Shown here piece by piece: positions 30,831 through 42,533 of a stretch of DNA of 64,000 nucleotides. Position 1 is the first letter of the stretch. Every line of letters begins with the position of its first letter. The DNA comes from Prorocentrum cordatum (Eukaryota; Sar; Dinophyceae; Prorocentrales; Prorocentraceae), in the NCBI GenBank assembly GCA_963575745.1, contig CAUYUJ010022059.1, positions 1,434,037 to 1,498,036 of the forward strand, given 5' to 3'. The translations under genes and the position numbers were made by a program. The notes below the pieces were generated by a model. It saw nothing but the letters and a program-made list of their open reading frames with translations, was not told where the DNA came from and searched no databases.

Positions 30831-31215
30831 GTGGGCCAGTGCCTGGCGCTGGGCCTCGGCCTGGGGCTGGGCCTCTGCCTGGCACTGGACCACCCCCCTC
30901 AACCCCTGGCGCTTAACCTCTGCGCGTGGCAATGCGGTCCTCTGGGACTGGCCTGGCGCCTGCACTCGGCCTCCTCCTGGCGCTCGGCCTGCACCTGACG
31001 GTGGGCCTGGCGCTGGTTCTCGGCCTCCGTCCAACGCTGAGCCCCCGTCTGAGGCCGCGCTTCCGCCTGGGGCTGCGCCTCCGCCTGGCGTTGGGCTCCC
31101 GCCTGGGGCTGGCGTTCGGCCTCCGCCTGGTGGGGCCATGCCTCCTCCTGGCGCTGGCACTGGGCCCACAGCTGGCTCTGAGCATCCGTCTGGGGCCTGG
31201 TCGACGTCCGGTGTA
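30830..31215. repeat. GCCTGGCGCTGGGCCTC minisatellite
   Basis: Degenerate 12- and 18-bp units of CTGGGGCTGGGCCTC/CTGGCGCTCGGCCTC. Confidence 0.9.
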
Positions 31216-31284
31216 GCTCCAATGTCCCTCGTTTCGGCTGGAGCTATCTGTGAGGCCCGAGCGCTGTTCGCGGGAGTGGCTCCT

Positions 31285-31720
31285 TCTGATCGTAGCTGCA
31301 CCTCTCGCTGCGGCAGTAGATCTCTTTCAAGCAGTAGCCCAGGCCGGAACTTTGCAGCAGGCCGAAGCTCTCCTTCAGACTGTAGCTCTCCATCAGGCGG
31401 CAGTTCTCCTCTCGCCTAGCTCTGGCACTCGTAATGGCTGAAGCTCTCCTCCAGGCTGTACAGCTCTCCTTCGGGCTATAGCTCGTGGCTGTAGCTCTCG
31501 TCGTGGATGTAAGAGATAGCCAGCGTTGTGGCTGGGGGTCCCCGGCAAATTGCCAGTCTCGATCAGGCTGTACAGCAGGAGTTCGTCGTGGCTGGGGCCA
31601 TCCAACAGGCTGTAGCTCCTCTCGCTGCTGTCGATTGCCATATGGGTGTATCTCTCGTGGCCGTGTCTGTAGCTCTGGTAGTTGTGGTTGTAGCTCTGAC
31701 TCGAATTTCTTGCACGGGTG
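31285..31720 (-). repeat. Degenerate 18-bp minisatellite, CTGTAGCTCTCCTTCAGG
   Basis: Units decay along the array. On the minus strand one frame reads MESYSLKESFGLLQSS and others read ESYS-like hexamers, so it may derive from a Tyr/Ser/Glu repeat-coding segment, but stops and frame changes are frequent. Confidence 0.7.
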
Positions 31721-31915
31721 ATATGTTTCGTGCTGGCACTCCGCCGTGCCCTAACAGCAAGCCTCGTTATGGTAGCCGGCCAACTTCTCGTCCTAACGTT
31801 GCTGCAGCGTTTCATGGCTCCCCCCTGGGTTGGCATAACCGTTGCCGTGACCCTCATTGTATATGCACGTATCCGTTAAGCCCGTGATCAGCGCGGCTTG
31901 AGCTGTAGCTCCGTT

Positions 31916-32500
31916 TTAGCAATCGTCCCACCCGTACCCGTGCTCGTAGGTCTGGACGTGGACCTCGATGGCGACGTGCTTCACCAGCTTGCCGCGCATG
32001 GTCTCGCTTGCGGATGGGACGCACCCAGCGGGTTCGAGGGCAGGCGCCTGGGCGTTCAAGGGGAAGGCATGGCGCTGAGCACCCGCGCTCGGGCTGCTTG
32101 CCGGCACCTCCCCCTCCTCCCCGCCCTTTCGGTCCTCGGGCGCTTCCCCCGTCGGCCTCCGCGCGGGAACCACGCGAGCCCACCTCTTGCGGGCCCCTGC
32201 GCTGCGATTGCGCACCGCCGCCGCCGCCGCCCGCGGCATGACGCGGCGAGAAACGGCCCGACTTCGAGGTGTCCTTCGCCGCGGCCGTCGTCGCTCCGCA
32301 AGGCCGCAACTCGCGCCGCAAGGCCGTGCCGTGGATCGCCTGCCGCGTGCAAAGATCGAACTGCATCCGCCTCCTGAGAGAGCCGCCCAAAGAGGAACTC
32401 GCCTGTCAACATCATCGCCGTCAGACATTCCAATTCGGCAACCGCTAAGCGCATATCGGCAAATACTAAGTATGTCTCCCAAAGGTACCGTGTAAAACTG
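31916..32500 (-). pseudogene. Possible minus-strand coding region with a frame change
   Basis: Two minus frames look protein-like in succession: about 32454-32235 reads MMLTGEFLFGRLSQEADAV, GDPRHGLAARVAALRSDDG and EGHLEVGPFLAASC; then in another frame 32200-31916 reads HAFPLNAQAPALEPAGC and GKLVKHVAIEVHVQTYEHGY to a stop. The switch lies in GC-rich sequence near 32230. A frameshifted gene, two exons, or chance. No domain recognised. Confidence 0.3.
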
Positions 32501-32599
32501 CTCTCGTAGCATCAAGGGTCAGCCAAACACACACGGCAATCCCACTGAATTCAAGAAGCGTGTGTCGCCTCCAGTCGGCTCTGGAGCCAACAGTTCTAC

Positions 32600-33600
32600 T
32601 GACTCGGCGCTCCTCCTCCTCCTCCTCCGTCTCTTCCTCTCCGTTCTCGCACTACTCCCCTACCCATCGCCCTTGCCCTCATTTGATCCATCCTCAAAAT
32701 CCTGCGCATCGTGATGCTGTTCCCCTACCGGCCCCCTCCTGCACTCTCCTCCTCCACATCCTCCTCCTCCACTCACTTTCTTCCGCATCCTCCTCCTCCT
32801 CCTCGAATTTCCCTCCCCCATTCCTCCTCATTCCGCCTCCATGGCACACCCAGCTGAATCATCCCACACTCTCTATCGCATGTCTCACATACAGACTCCT
32901 CAACGTTCGAGTCGTTCCATAACAAGGGAGTTCCTGTAAGCTCCTGGATATCGCAGCTTATCATCCCATCTTCCTTCTCAAGCTGGGCCACTGCCCTCCT
33001 CCTCCTCCTTGTCAGATCACGTTTCCTTCGCTCATGCCGTCCCCCTTCTCCTGAATTACCTCCGGATCCTCCTCATCACATTCCTCCTTCCTCTTCCTCT
33101 CCATCCCACCCGCTCTCGCTCCAACCTGCATCCCTCATCCTCCGTCCTCTGTCCTCCTTCCTCCCTCTCCAACTCCCCGCTCTTCCACCTTCCCCCTTCT
33201 CCCTTATCCCTTCCTCCTTCCTCATCGTTCTTCCTCGTTTTCCCTCGATCGTCATCACTCGCTCCCTCCTTAATTCCACCATTATTCCTGCTTTATCCGT
33301 CATCGTCCTCCTTATTCATCCGTCATTCTTCGTCACTCCTCCGTTCTTCTCCTCACTCATCGAACTATCCCTCATCCTTCCGCGTTCCTCTCTTCTGCCA
33401 ATCCTCTCTTCGCTGTGGTCTCTCTCTCTCCTCGCTGCCGCCATGTCTCCCTTGCCTCCTGACCTTGCCAGTTCCCGTGCCCCTCCGATTCCCACGCATC
33501 CACCTCCTCGCCTTCCTCCTGTCATCATTGTTGCCCTCCCTCCTCCGCCGCCCCCTCCACGGCCCCCATTCCCTGTCCCTCCTCCTCTACCCCCCCAACG
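32600..33600. repeat. CCT/TCC pyrimidine tract, 1 kb
   Basis: The longest such tract in the window, almost free of purine runs, with CTCCTCCTCC cores and degenerate TTCCTCCTTCCTC stretches. Open plus frames are Pro/Ser/Leu-rich artefacts. Confidence 0.9.
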
Positions 33601-34865
33601 AGTAAACTCCTCCACGTCCCCTGGCCCCGTCATGGTTCTCCAGCTTCGAACCCCTTCGCAAAAGGCCTTGGTTGTTAATGTGCTGGTTGTGAGACAAGTC
33701 CACTGTGAGTTCCTGCCGGTCGGTGCAAGGAAGACACGACACAAATGACACAGTTGCGGGAAGCCACAAAAGCCGAGTTCGCCTTCAGGGGCATCGACAG
33801 ACTGTCACAATCAATTGACCAACTGTTCTGGGGTCTGGGAAGCGGGCCTGGCCGATCCTGAGTTTCGAACCAAGAAAGAGGCAGAGGGCTGGGGGGCAGC
33901 GACACGATGACCCAGACCCCCGACGCCCTGATTTGTTAAGTAATTACGTGGCCCTCGGAGCTATAGATCCCTTCCACGGGGCAGATGTTTCGTCCTGGAT
34001 CGGCTCTGCAGACGGGCCCCCGGCCTGGAAGCGGCGCCTGATGGCCGACGATTGCGAAGGGCCTCCGCCCTTAACTTTTCAAGACGCTCGAGGCCAGTGA
34101 ACGAGGAGGGCACTGGCCGCGGCCGTGCCCCTCAGGGATGTAGCCCCACACGGACCTGCGCCAGGATCAAGTTCTGAGAACTCCCTCTGATGCTGCGAGG
34201 CTTCCGAGCCGCACCGAGAGAGGCTGGCACGAGCTCCGAGGGGTTCGGCAGAAGGCAAAATTTCTGGCGGCGCCTGAGGCCCCTGTTCGCTCCCCCCCCG
34301 TCAAACTTGATCCTCCTTGCCCCATAACCTTCCTCCCCTTCTATTTTTTTCCGTCATCCACATTCCGTGCCTTCCTCTCCCCATCCTCATTCTCCAGCCC
34401 CCCGTTCCCTCCCACGTTCGATCCCCCCTTTCGTGTTCTCTCCATCCTCCTCATCGTTTGCTCGCTAAGCCCTTTGTCGAAGAAGTGCCAAAGGACCCCG
34501 CAAGGGTGGGCAAGCCCGCAACGAAGGCAACGCGGCCACCCCCCTATCAGAGCAATCAGTCGGGCCCCCAAGACTGGGACCCTCTTGCGTACCCATGCTC
34601 CCCGTGCTCCTTCGGAGTGCCCTTTCACGGCCCCAGTATTGGCCAAGACGGACGCTCCCAGGACTGCCACGACGACCTCTCCGAGACTCCCTTAGAAGCT
34701 CCAGGATGGCCCCGGCAGCATGCCCTGGGAGGTGCACAAAGATGCGCCAGTCCCCCCCCCTCCCCCAGAGGCCCACCCCCATCAAGCCGAAAGACGCCCG
34801 ACGGTCACCGCGCGTGCGACTCCACATACGGAAGGGTGGCGCCGACAAGACGTGGAGTTCACCTA
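33601..34865. other. Unique interval, no firmly supported gene
   Basis: Possible exons only: plus at about 33605-33745 (VMVLQLRTPSQKALVVNVL to TGA) and plus at about 34470-34760 (PFVEEVPKDPARVGKPATK, QDWDPLAYPCSPCSFGVPF). Both strands are open in places; no motif is decisive. Confidence 0.35.
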
Positions 34866-34869
34866 TCTT

Positions 34870-35390
34870 CATATATGTGTGTGAGTGTGTGTACGTGTGT
34901 GTGCGTGCGTGCGTGCGTGCCTCCGTATGTGAATGTCTGTGTATGTGTGTATCTGTGCGTGCGTGCTTGCGTACGTGCGTGGGTGTGTGTGTGTGTATGT
35001 GTGCGTCTGTGTGTGTGTGTGATACTCGGTCGTGGTTTCCCTCTCGCCTGTCCTCTGCGTCTCTGGTCGTCCGCTCTCGACGTCCCTGTCGCCGCCTCTC
35101 ATGGTCCGTCTCTCCTCTTCGCCTGCTCGGCTATGGATGTGCACCAACTGTGATCGCCGTGGTGCTGCGCACACGGCTGCCGAGGGGAAACATGCGTGTA
35201 TGTGTGCGGTTCCGTGTGTGTGAAGCCAGCCTTGCGCACGCTCTCACTGCGGCGTCGGAGAAAGTGTGTGTGTGTGTGTGTGAGGGTGTGTGTGTGTGTG
35301 TGTATATCGCCTCGGGGCCCCTCTGTGCAGGAGAAGAATGTATGCGTACGTGTGTGTGTGTGTGTCTGTGTGTGTGCGTGCGCCCTCTGA
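34870..35390. repeat. (GT)n/(GTGC)n microsatellite cluster
   Basis: Three GT-rich blocks (34880-35020, 35190-35305, 35340-35385) separated by GC-rich unique segments. The unit recurs around 38.4-38.5 and 38.9 kb. Confidence 0.9.
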
Positions 35391-36070
35391 TGCGGCACTG
35401 ACTTTGCTGAGCGTTTGCTCAGCCATCTCAAGATTTCGACACACGCTCGCCGACTGGGCAAGTCCGCACCCTCCCTGCCACCCACGCCTGGATTCGCTGA
35501 TGCTTTTCTCCGAACTGCCCACTGTATGGCGTGTCACCTTCCCGCCATCCACGTACGTATGGCTGATGTCGGTAGGTTCTGCATCCTAAGTGATGCCTGA
35601 GAGCCCGGCCGCCGCGCTCATTGTGGTTCAACTTACTCCGTTTCGTCGCTGCGCGCGAGGTCGCTACCGCCAAAAGTGTGTGGTGTGCCTGCCCCTGTCC
35701 TGTTCCGGTCCTCTTCCTGAATTGCCTGGTTTATCTGCCCTGGTCTCGCATGTGTGCGCTTGCCGGGAGTTTCAGTCCTGCCACCTTCCATAATGAAGCG
35801 AACACTAATTGTTGGCAGCTTCGCCACTGAACCGCAGGATAGACCTCACTAGCGCGTCGGCAGAAAGTCGTGTGAGTGTGTACTGGCTTCGCCTGTTTCC
35901 TGGCTCTACATTGGATGTTTTTCCATGTGCGCTCGCGCGTGCAGCCACGCACCTGCAACGCCTGGTGGATTTCACGATCGCTTATGGCCCGTGCTGCCCG
36001 TACTATCACTCGCTGTGGTGACGTCACTCGGCCGGCGGAATAACACAACAAATAAAACGTGTGCGCGCGT
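35390..36070. other. Repeat-derived interval with a boundary motif
   Basis: CGCTGCGCGCGAGGTCGCTACCGCC at about 35648 recurs as a close copy at about 38885 and more distantly near 39692. At 36045-36073 lies CACAACAAATAAAACGTGTG followed by CGCGCGTTT, which recurs at 38047 on the far side of element B. Confidence 0.6.
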
Positions 36071-36080
36071 TTAATTGTAA

Positions 36081-38028
36081 TCCGCCGACCCCTTGTGGGT
36101 CTCTAGGCGTGTGAGATAGCTCCCCCCCCCACGTTCCCCCCCAGGAACCCCAAGCCGGAGATTTGACCCCCCCCCGACTCGCCGACGACGGGCGTCTCAC
36201 AGGGGCTTTTTTGGGCCCAAAATGGGCTCAAGATGAGCCAAGAAGGCCTCAAGACGCTTCCAAGACGGCTCACGAGGGCCCCGACACGTCAAACGAGCGC
36301 TCCAAGACGCCCGAGATGGCCCCAAGACGAGCCAAGAGGCCTCCTAGACGGCCCAAGAAGTCCCCACGAGGCCCCAAGAGGCCCCCAAGATGCGTCCCAA
36401 GAGGGTCCCTAGACGCAAAAATTTGCCCATTCCCTTCATAAAGCGCACATGGTTCACAAATTCGCCTTCTGAGCTTTCCGATGCTCCCAGACGGCCCGAG
36501 AGGCCCCCAAGACCGCCCCAAGACGGCCCAAAAAACCTCCAAGAGGGCCCCAAGATATCCCAAGAGGGCACCAAGACAGCCCAACAGGCGTCCAAGACGG
36601 CCCAAGAGGGCACCGAAGACGGCCCCAAGAGCGCTCCAGGAGCGCTCCAAGTGGCCTCCAAGAGAGCTCAATATGGTCCCAGACGGCCCAAGAGTGATCA
36701 AAGACACCGAAGATGGCCTCCAGACGGCCCAATATGCCCCCAAGAGGCCCCAAGAAGCATCCAAGATGCGCCCCAACAGGGCCTCTAGACGCAAAAAGTT
36801 CGCCCGTTCCCTCCGTAAAACGTGCGTTTGTCACAATTTCGCCATTGGGCTGTCCGACGCTCCCAGACGGCCCAAAGAGGCCCCCAAGACCGCCCCAATA
36901 CGGCCCAAAAAGCTCCAAGAGGGCCCCAAGACAGCCCAAGAGGGCGCCAAAACGGCTCAAGAGGCGCCGAGGACGGCCCAAGAGAGCCCCGAAGACGGAC
37001 CCAAGAGCGCTCCAGGAACGCTCCAAGTGGCTTCAAAGAGACATGGTCCCACACGGTCCAAGAGCGACCGAAGACACCCGAGATGGCCTCCAGCTGGCCC
37101 AAGACGCCCCCCAAAGGGCCTCGGAGATGCGCCCCAAGAGGGTCCCCAGACGCAAAAAAAATGCGCAGTTCAGTCGTAAGACATATGTGTTTTACAAATT
37201 CGCCTCGTGGGCTTTCCGATGCACCAAGACGGCCCAAGAGGCCCCGAAAACCGCCCCAAGACGGCCCAAGAGGCCCCAAGACGGCCCCACGACGGCCCAA
37301 TATGGCCCCAAGACGGCCCACGAGGTCCCCAAAACGGCCCCAGAAGGCTCCAAGACGACACCAAGAGGGGCCCCAGAGGGCAACCAACAATTCAAAAATC
37401 TAGCTTTCCGCCCCCGCGAGCCCCAGAGGGCCCCAATAGTGCCCCAAGAGGCCGCCAGAGGCCCCCAAGAGGCCGCCAAGACGCCCCAAGGAGCCCCCAG
37501 GAGGCCCCCAGGAGGCCCCCCAAAGACCCCCAGACGCTTCGGTATTGCGAGCCGTCAAGCCAACTGCAATGCACTCCGCGCGTACAGCCTGACTCTTCCT
37601 CGCGACGTGCTCACTATCTTGCTCGGCGCTAATGTGTTGCTGCCGCGCGAACTGTTTCGTGCGCGCTGCGAACGTCAACAGCCTCTTCACCCGTTTCGAC
37701 TCATCTGCCACATATTTCGCGATGATGCCTCGCTGATCACACCTTCCGCACGCTACTCTTGCTCCTTTCGTCTTCCGGTGGTCCTCCAGTTGGTTGCGGG
37801 TCGAAAGGCCGACCTCCCAGAATGACACCCCGCACCCGGGTGCACAGCACGCAAGGCGCTCGCAAGGCGTTCGTCAAACACGCCCCAGACCACCGGCATC
37901 ACGCAAACATTTGGACCCCGTACGTATCTGCCACCACCCGCGCGCGACAGAGCACCCTCACACAAGACGCCGATGGCCAGAAACTCCTGGCCTCGCAACA
38001 CTCACAGCAAGGGTCGGCGGATGTGGCG
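36081..38028 (+). mobile_element. Element with TIR-like ends and CCAAGACGGCC modules (copy B)
   Basis: Left end ATCCGCCGACCCCTTGTGGG then TCTCTAGGCGTGTGAGAT; right end GCAAGGGTCGGCGGAT followed by GTGGCGTAAGCCTGTA. The first 15-16 bases of each end are reverse complements, with one C missing on the right. Inside, a ~100-base module S1 (AGACGCAAAAA ... TTCCCT/TTCCAT-like ... AAATTCGCC ... CTTTCCGATGC) occurs at about 36388, 36767 and 37128, so the array has a higher-order period of 361-379 bp; module S2 (CCAAGAGGGGCCCCAGAGGG) is at 37360. The right third (37540-38010) is different, GC-balanced sequence. The 28-base CACAACAAATAAAACGTGTG direct repeat lies just outside both ends. No transposase is seen. 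Confidence 0.5.
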
Positions 38029-38046
38029 TAAGCCTGTATAATATAG

Positions 38047-40150
38047 CACAACAAATAAAACGTGTGCGTGCGTTTGCTTGTGTGCATGTGAGCGTATGTC
38101 CGTTTACAAGAACATGCGGTCCTCGGTTGTTGACTGCCTCCTTTTCAGCCTGAATGAGCCAGGTCTTCGGCTACACTCGGCCCGACTCTCCCCATGGCCA
38201 GCAAGTTCGGCGTCGCCCTCCACACAAGGTGGTCAATCTCATTTGAACACAATCCGCCTTTGCACTGCTTTACACGCCGCCAGCTGCATCCCACTGGCGC
38301 ACCGGAGAGAAAAATGCGTGCTCTAGCATCCGGGATCTCACAGACTTGGCTCGAGCGCGGCTGGCACACGCTCGATTGGAATTCTGACTAGGGCATCCCG
38401 TCCGTTGCGAACCAACCTATGCGTCCTCGCTGCGGTGGAGGAACACATGTGTGGAAGTGTGTGGAAGTGTGCGTGTGTGTGTGTGTGTGTCCACGTGCTG
38501 CACCTGCCCGTCACCTCTCGCGGTATGCTGTGTTTACCCGTCGCGCGTACCTTCGCCTTCCGTTTGACGTATCTCCTTTCGCCTCCATCCGCGCCACGTC
38601 TCCGTGATGCAGGATCTTGGCGCCAACTGGGGGGTGGCAGCACAGAAGGCGTGCACACCAGCGATGGACGGCGCGCCACCTCCTCGCCATCCAGGCCCGA
38701 GTGGCTATGCTCCCCCCGCGCTCTCGCGCTACGTCCCCATTGAAATCCAACGCTGGGTCTGCGTGCCCTCACCTCGCCACCCACGCCCGGACGTTTGCTG
38801 CCGACAGCGCGCACGGAACCTGCGGCGATCCCCTGAAGGCCCAGCCGCGCGCGCACCGGATCCGAACTTTCTCCGCCACGACGCTCTGCGCGAGGCCGCG
38901 ACCGCCACAACGTGTGTGTGTGTGTGTGTGATTGTGTGTGTGTGTGTGCGCGCGTGCGGCTGCCCCCAAAAAATGCGCGTGCGCAACGGTCTTGGTCCCT
39001 TCCGCCGCTGCGGAGGGTTTGGAGACCTGTCCCCCCGAGGTCCCCCGTCCGCTGGTTTCCTGTCGCGCGGCCGGGTGTGCTGCGCGCATCCTGCTTGGGG
39101 CTCGCGGTGCGGCCCACCCCCCTCTGGACCTCGTGCTCGTACTGCGGCGCTGTGCACCACGCTGGCCGAAACCCCGTGCTCTCTCTCCTGCGCCTGCCCT
39201 CCCGCCCGGCGATCTCTGCCGCATCCGCTACCGCTGCTCCCCGCTGCCTGTCCGGCCAATCCCAGCGTGGCGTCCCTGTCCCTGCCTGCTGTCGTTCACT
39301 CCTTGTCGGCCCTGCTGGCCGCCGCCCGCCCCTTCGCCCGAACCCACGCGCTCGCGTCTGCCTGACTCCCTCCACCGCCCCCCGGGAACGCGGTCCTCTC
39401 TGTAGGCCCGTCGGACTCGCTGCGCCGTGCTCGTCGACCGCTCGTGGTCCGTCACTGACCCTGTAGGTGCGCCCTCGTGCGATACCTCGGCGTGCCCTTT
39501 CGAGGTCGTTCCCCTGGTGGTATAACTTCCTCGCTCGTCCTCATCCCTCGGCTGCTCCCACCCTGAGAAACGTCCGCACAGCGTGTTTCCCTATGGGTGA
39601 GCCCTGCGCATTTCGCATGGCTGCGTGGGACCTGACCGCTTCTGCGGCCTGGGCGGCATTCGGGGCCGCTTCCCCGACTCCCATCCGACGCGTCGCTGCG
39701 CGCGCGGCCGAACCGCAACGCAACAAAAAATGTGCGGTTGCGTGCGCGCACACATCTGGAATAGCACGGCGTTTGCTCCAGCGCGGTCGACACGCGTGGG
39801 ATTGTATTTGGCTGACGCGCCCTGTCGTCCGAAGACCGGTCGGTACTTCGTCGCCGCAGGGACAACGCACATGCATGTGCCAGATGCACGTGAGGAGCAC
39901 GGCGCATTCGCCCTTGCGTGATGAGAAACCATCGCGCTTGCTGCGCGCTCATTCCCGCATCCGTGTTTGCACTGAAGGGGTCCTAACGGAGATTGAAAGA
40001 CTAAACAACAAAACCCAGCCCGTTCCGGTGGGCGGTTGGGTTCCCGGGTTCCCGGATCCGGGTTCTCCAGTTCACGGTTGCTGAGTCCGGGCCGACTTCG
40101 GTGGGCGGCGGGGTCCCCGCGGTTCCAGCTCCCTGGTTCCAGGGTTCTCT
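38047..40150. other. GT-rich and GC-rich repeat-derived interval, no supported gene
   Basis: Contains (GT)n at 38455-38490 and 38915-38952 and diverged copies of sequence from 35.0-36.0 kb. Long frames in both strands are Arg/Pro/Ser/Cys-rich and compositional. From 40020 GGTTCCCGGGTTCCCGG/CCAGGGTTCTCTGG short repeats appear. Confidence 0.5.
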
Positions 40151-40159
40151 GGTTCCTGA

Positions 40160-40640
40160 TCGATATCACTGTCGATTTCACTATCGATCTCACCGTCCAT
40201 CACACTCAATCGATCTCACCATCGATATCACTACCGATCTCCTTATCGATGTCACTATCCTTCCCACTGTGGATATAACTGTCGACCACATTATTTCACG
40301 ATCTCACCGTCGATCCCACGATCGATCTCACGAACGGTGTCACGATCGCTCTCACATGTAATCGGCCGCAATCGATATCACTATAAGTGTCACTCAATCG
40401 ATCTCACCACCGATATCAGTATTGATATCCCTATCGGTACCACTGTCGATTGCATTATCGATCTTACTATCGATCTCGCGCAAACGATCTCCGTATCGAT
40501 CTCACTATTAAACACAAAATCGATTTCCCGGTCGATTTCACGATCGCTCACACTCAATCGATCTCACTACTGACACCACAATCGATTTCAATATCGAACG
40601 CACGACCGATTACACTTCTGATATCACTCGATGAATCTCA
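40160..40640. repeat. TCACTATCGATCTCACCA degenerate repeat
   Basis: About 40 units of 10-14 bp built on CGATCTCAC/CGATATCAC. The same motif resumes at 41975-42005 on the other side of element A, and its reverse complement forms the array at 50010-50405. Confidence 0.9.
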
Positions 40641-40642
40641 TA

Positions 40643-41955
40643 ATCCGCCGACCCCTTGTGGGTCTCCAGGCGTGTGAGATTGTTCCCCCCCCATAATCCC
40701 CCCCCCCAGGGCCCCCAAACCGGGATTTCGACGCCCCCCCAGCCCCGGGTGGCCCTGGACCGAACGCGCCACAGGGCTCCAAAACTTTGCAAAAAAGGCA
40801 CCACAACTCGCCAAAAAAAATACCAAAACGCCACCCGGACGGCCCCCGATACCACGATTCGCCGACATAGCGCCCCCAGACGCCCACGATAGCCCCCAGG
40901 CGGTCTCTGAAGCTACCGAGACGCCCCAAAAAGGCCCCTAAGATGCGCCCCGAGAGGGTCTCAAGAAACAAAAATCTACACAGTTCCTTCGAAAACCACG
41001 CATTATTCCGCACGCTCGCCTACTCGGCAATCACAGCGTCCACGACAAGCACAGACACCTTCAACATCGTTGCCAGACGACCCCAGGGGGCCCAAAGCAG
41101 GGTCGCTGAGGGTCCAACGACAGCCCACGAAACCCCCAAGACAGCCCAAGAGGGCCCCCAGACGGCCCCAACACGGAGTCCGCAGGGCACCTTTTTCGAG
41201 CCTTCGGCTCCAAGACGCTCCCAAACCTGCTCCAAGAACACCCCAAAAGGGCCTTCGGGACCCCCCAGAAAACCTCCGAGGCCTCCAAGAAGCCACGAGG
41301 AAATCCCCAAGAGGCCCCAAAATTAACTGCAAGACGACCCCGTCAGGACCCGCACGAGATCTGCTTCGCCATCCGCGTGGTCGCCTACTTGTATCCCGCG
41401 CAAGATGGCGGGATGCGCCGCGTCCCATTCGACAACGGCTCGTCCAGATTTTCGGCCGCCGCATGCCGTCTATGGGCGCGGGTGTTGATAGGCATTTCCC
41501 CGAATCGTCACTCCTCTTTCTCCTCCTCCTCTTCCGAGGACCCTCCTCTGCCTCTCCCCCATCCTCCCCCTCTTCCTCCTCCACTTTCTCCTGTTTGGTA
41601 CCATGTCACCATATCCGCATCTCACCATCAACATCACCACCAGCATCATCACCGCCACCACCCGCACCATGATCACCGCCATCACCATACCACCACCACG
41701 GATCACCATCACCACCGCCACGGATCACTGCCTTGTCGCGTGTCTGGACACAGGTGATGCAACCCGCATCCGCCATCCCCATTCGGGGCCTCCAGACGTG
41801 TAAGATTCGCCCCGTGGGCGGCCCCGCATGCCCCGGACTCGTTCGGGGATGGCCCCGAAGAGCCTCGAGCCCGCCTACCCAAAGAAACAAGACAACACAA
41901 GTACGCCCCAGGATAGCAACACGACATCCCCAAGCCGATCAAGGGGTCGGCGGAT
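40643..41955 (+). mobile_element. Element with perfect 16-bp inverted ends (copy A)
   Basis: Left end ATCCGCCGACCCCTTG (40643-40658) is the exact reverse complement of CAAGGGGTCGGCGGAT (41940-41955). After the left end comes TGGGTCTCCAGGCGTGTGAG as in copy B; after the right end comes GTGGCGTAAGCCTATA as in B and C. Modules S1 (40943), S2 (about 41170) and S3 (about 41345) keep the same order and spacing as in copy C. Right of S3 are a CCT tract (41515-41590) and a (CAT/CAC)n tract (41620-41735). A second left-end-like sequence, ATCCGCCATCCCCATTCGGG then CCTCCAGACGTGTAAGAT, starts at 41768 and with the shared right end would define a 188-bp short form. The element interrupts a TCACTATCGATC array. 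Confidence 0.6.
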
Positions 41956-42039
41956 GTGGCGTAAGCCTATAGAATCGATCTCACCACCGATCTCACTATC
42001 GCTAGCATCGCATATCATTGTATGTTGCATAGCTCGGGA

Positions 42040-42110
42040 CACCTCCACGCCACGGGACATCGCGGGACACCGCGGGGCACTACGGGAAACCATCGGGACA
42101 CCACAAGGCT
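42040..42110. repeat. GGGACACCGCGG short repeats
   Basis: CGGGACATCGCGGGACACCG units related to the GGACACCGAG decamer family. Confidence 0.6.
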
Positions 42111-42169
42111 ACGGCTGGCTACTAACCTGGGGGACAGCAACGTTTGGTTCGGCTTCGCACTGACAGACA

Positions 42170-42348
42170 TACAGAGAGAGAGTGCATGCATGCATGCATA
42201 TATGTATACACGCATATCGGGAGTGATGTGTATATATACACACATATACACACATATATATACATACATAAACATACATATTTACATATATGTACACACA
42301 CATTTACATATACACATATATATATATATACATAAATTCGGGAGACAA

Positions 42349-42397
<49 letters not shown>

Positions 42398-42480
42398 GAG
42401 CGAGAGAGAGAGAGAGAAAACAAAGAGAAAGGGATATATATATATATAGAAAGAGAGATGACGAGATAGATTTACAAAAC
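42170..42480. repeat. (TA)n/(CA)n then (GA)n microsatellites
   Basis: GCATGCATGCATATATG, CACATATACACACATATA, then (GA)n from 42348 to 42415 and beyond. Confidence 0.95.
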
Positions 42481-42533
42481 AAAAAAAACGAGATAATCAC
42501 ATAAACAACTATACTGGAGAAGACCGTATATTC

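Noticed and set aside
33600-33712. Leucine-rich-repeat-like text on minus (LTVDLSHNQHINNQ)
   Set aside because: A single motif with no repetition, and the plus frame over the same bases is equally open.
36215-36240. GGCTCAAGATGAGCC as another leader remnant
   Set aside because: It is a unit of the CCAAGA array; the similarity does not extend beyond the array motif.
38338-39375. 345-codon minus frame and overlapping plus frames
   Set aside because: Arg/Gly/Thr-rich composition, includes (CA)n-coded His-Thr runs, and several frames are open on both strands.
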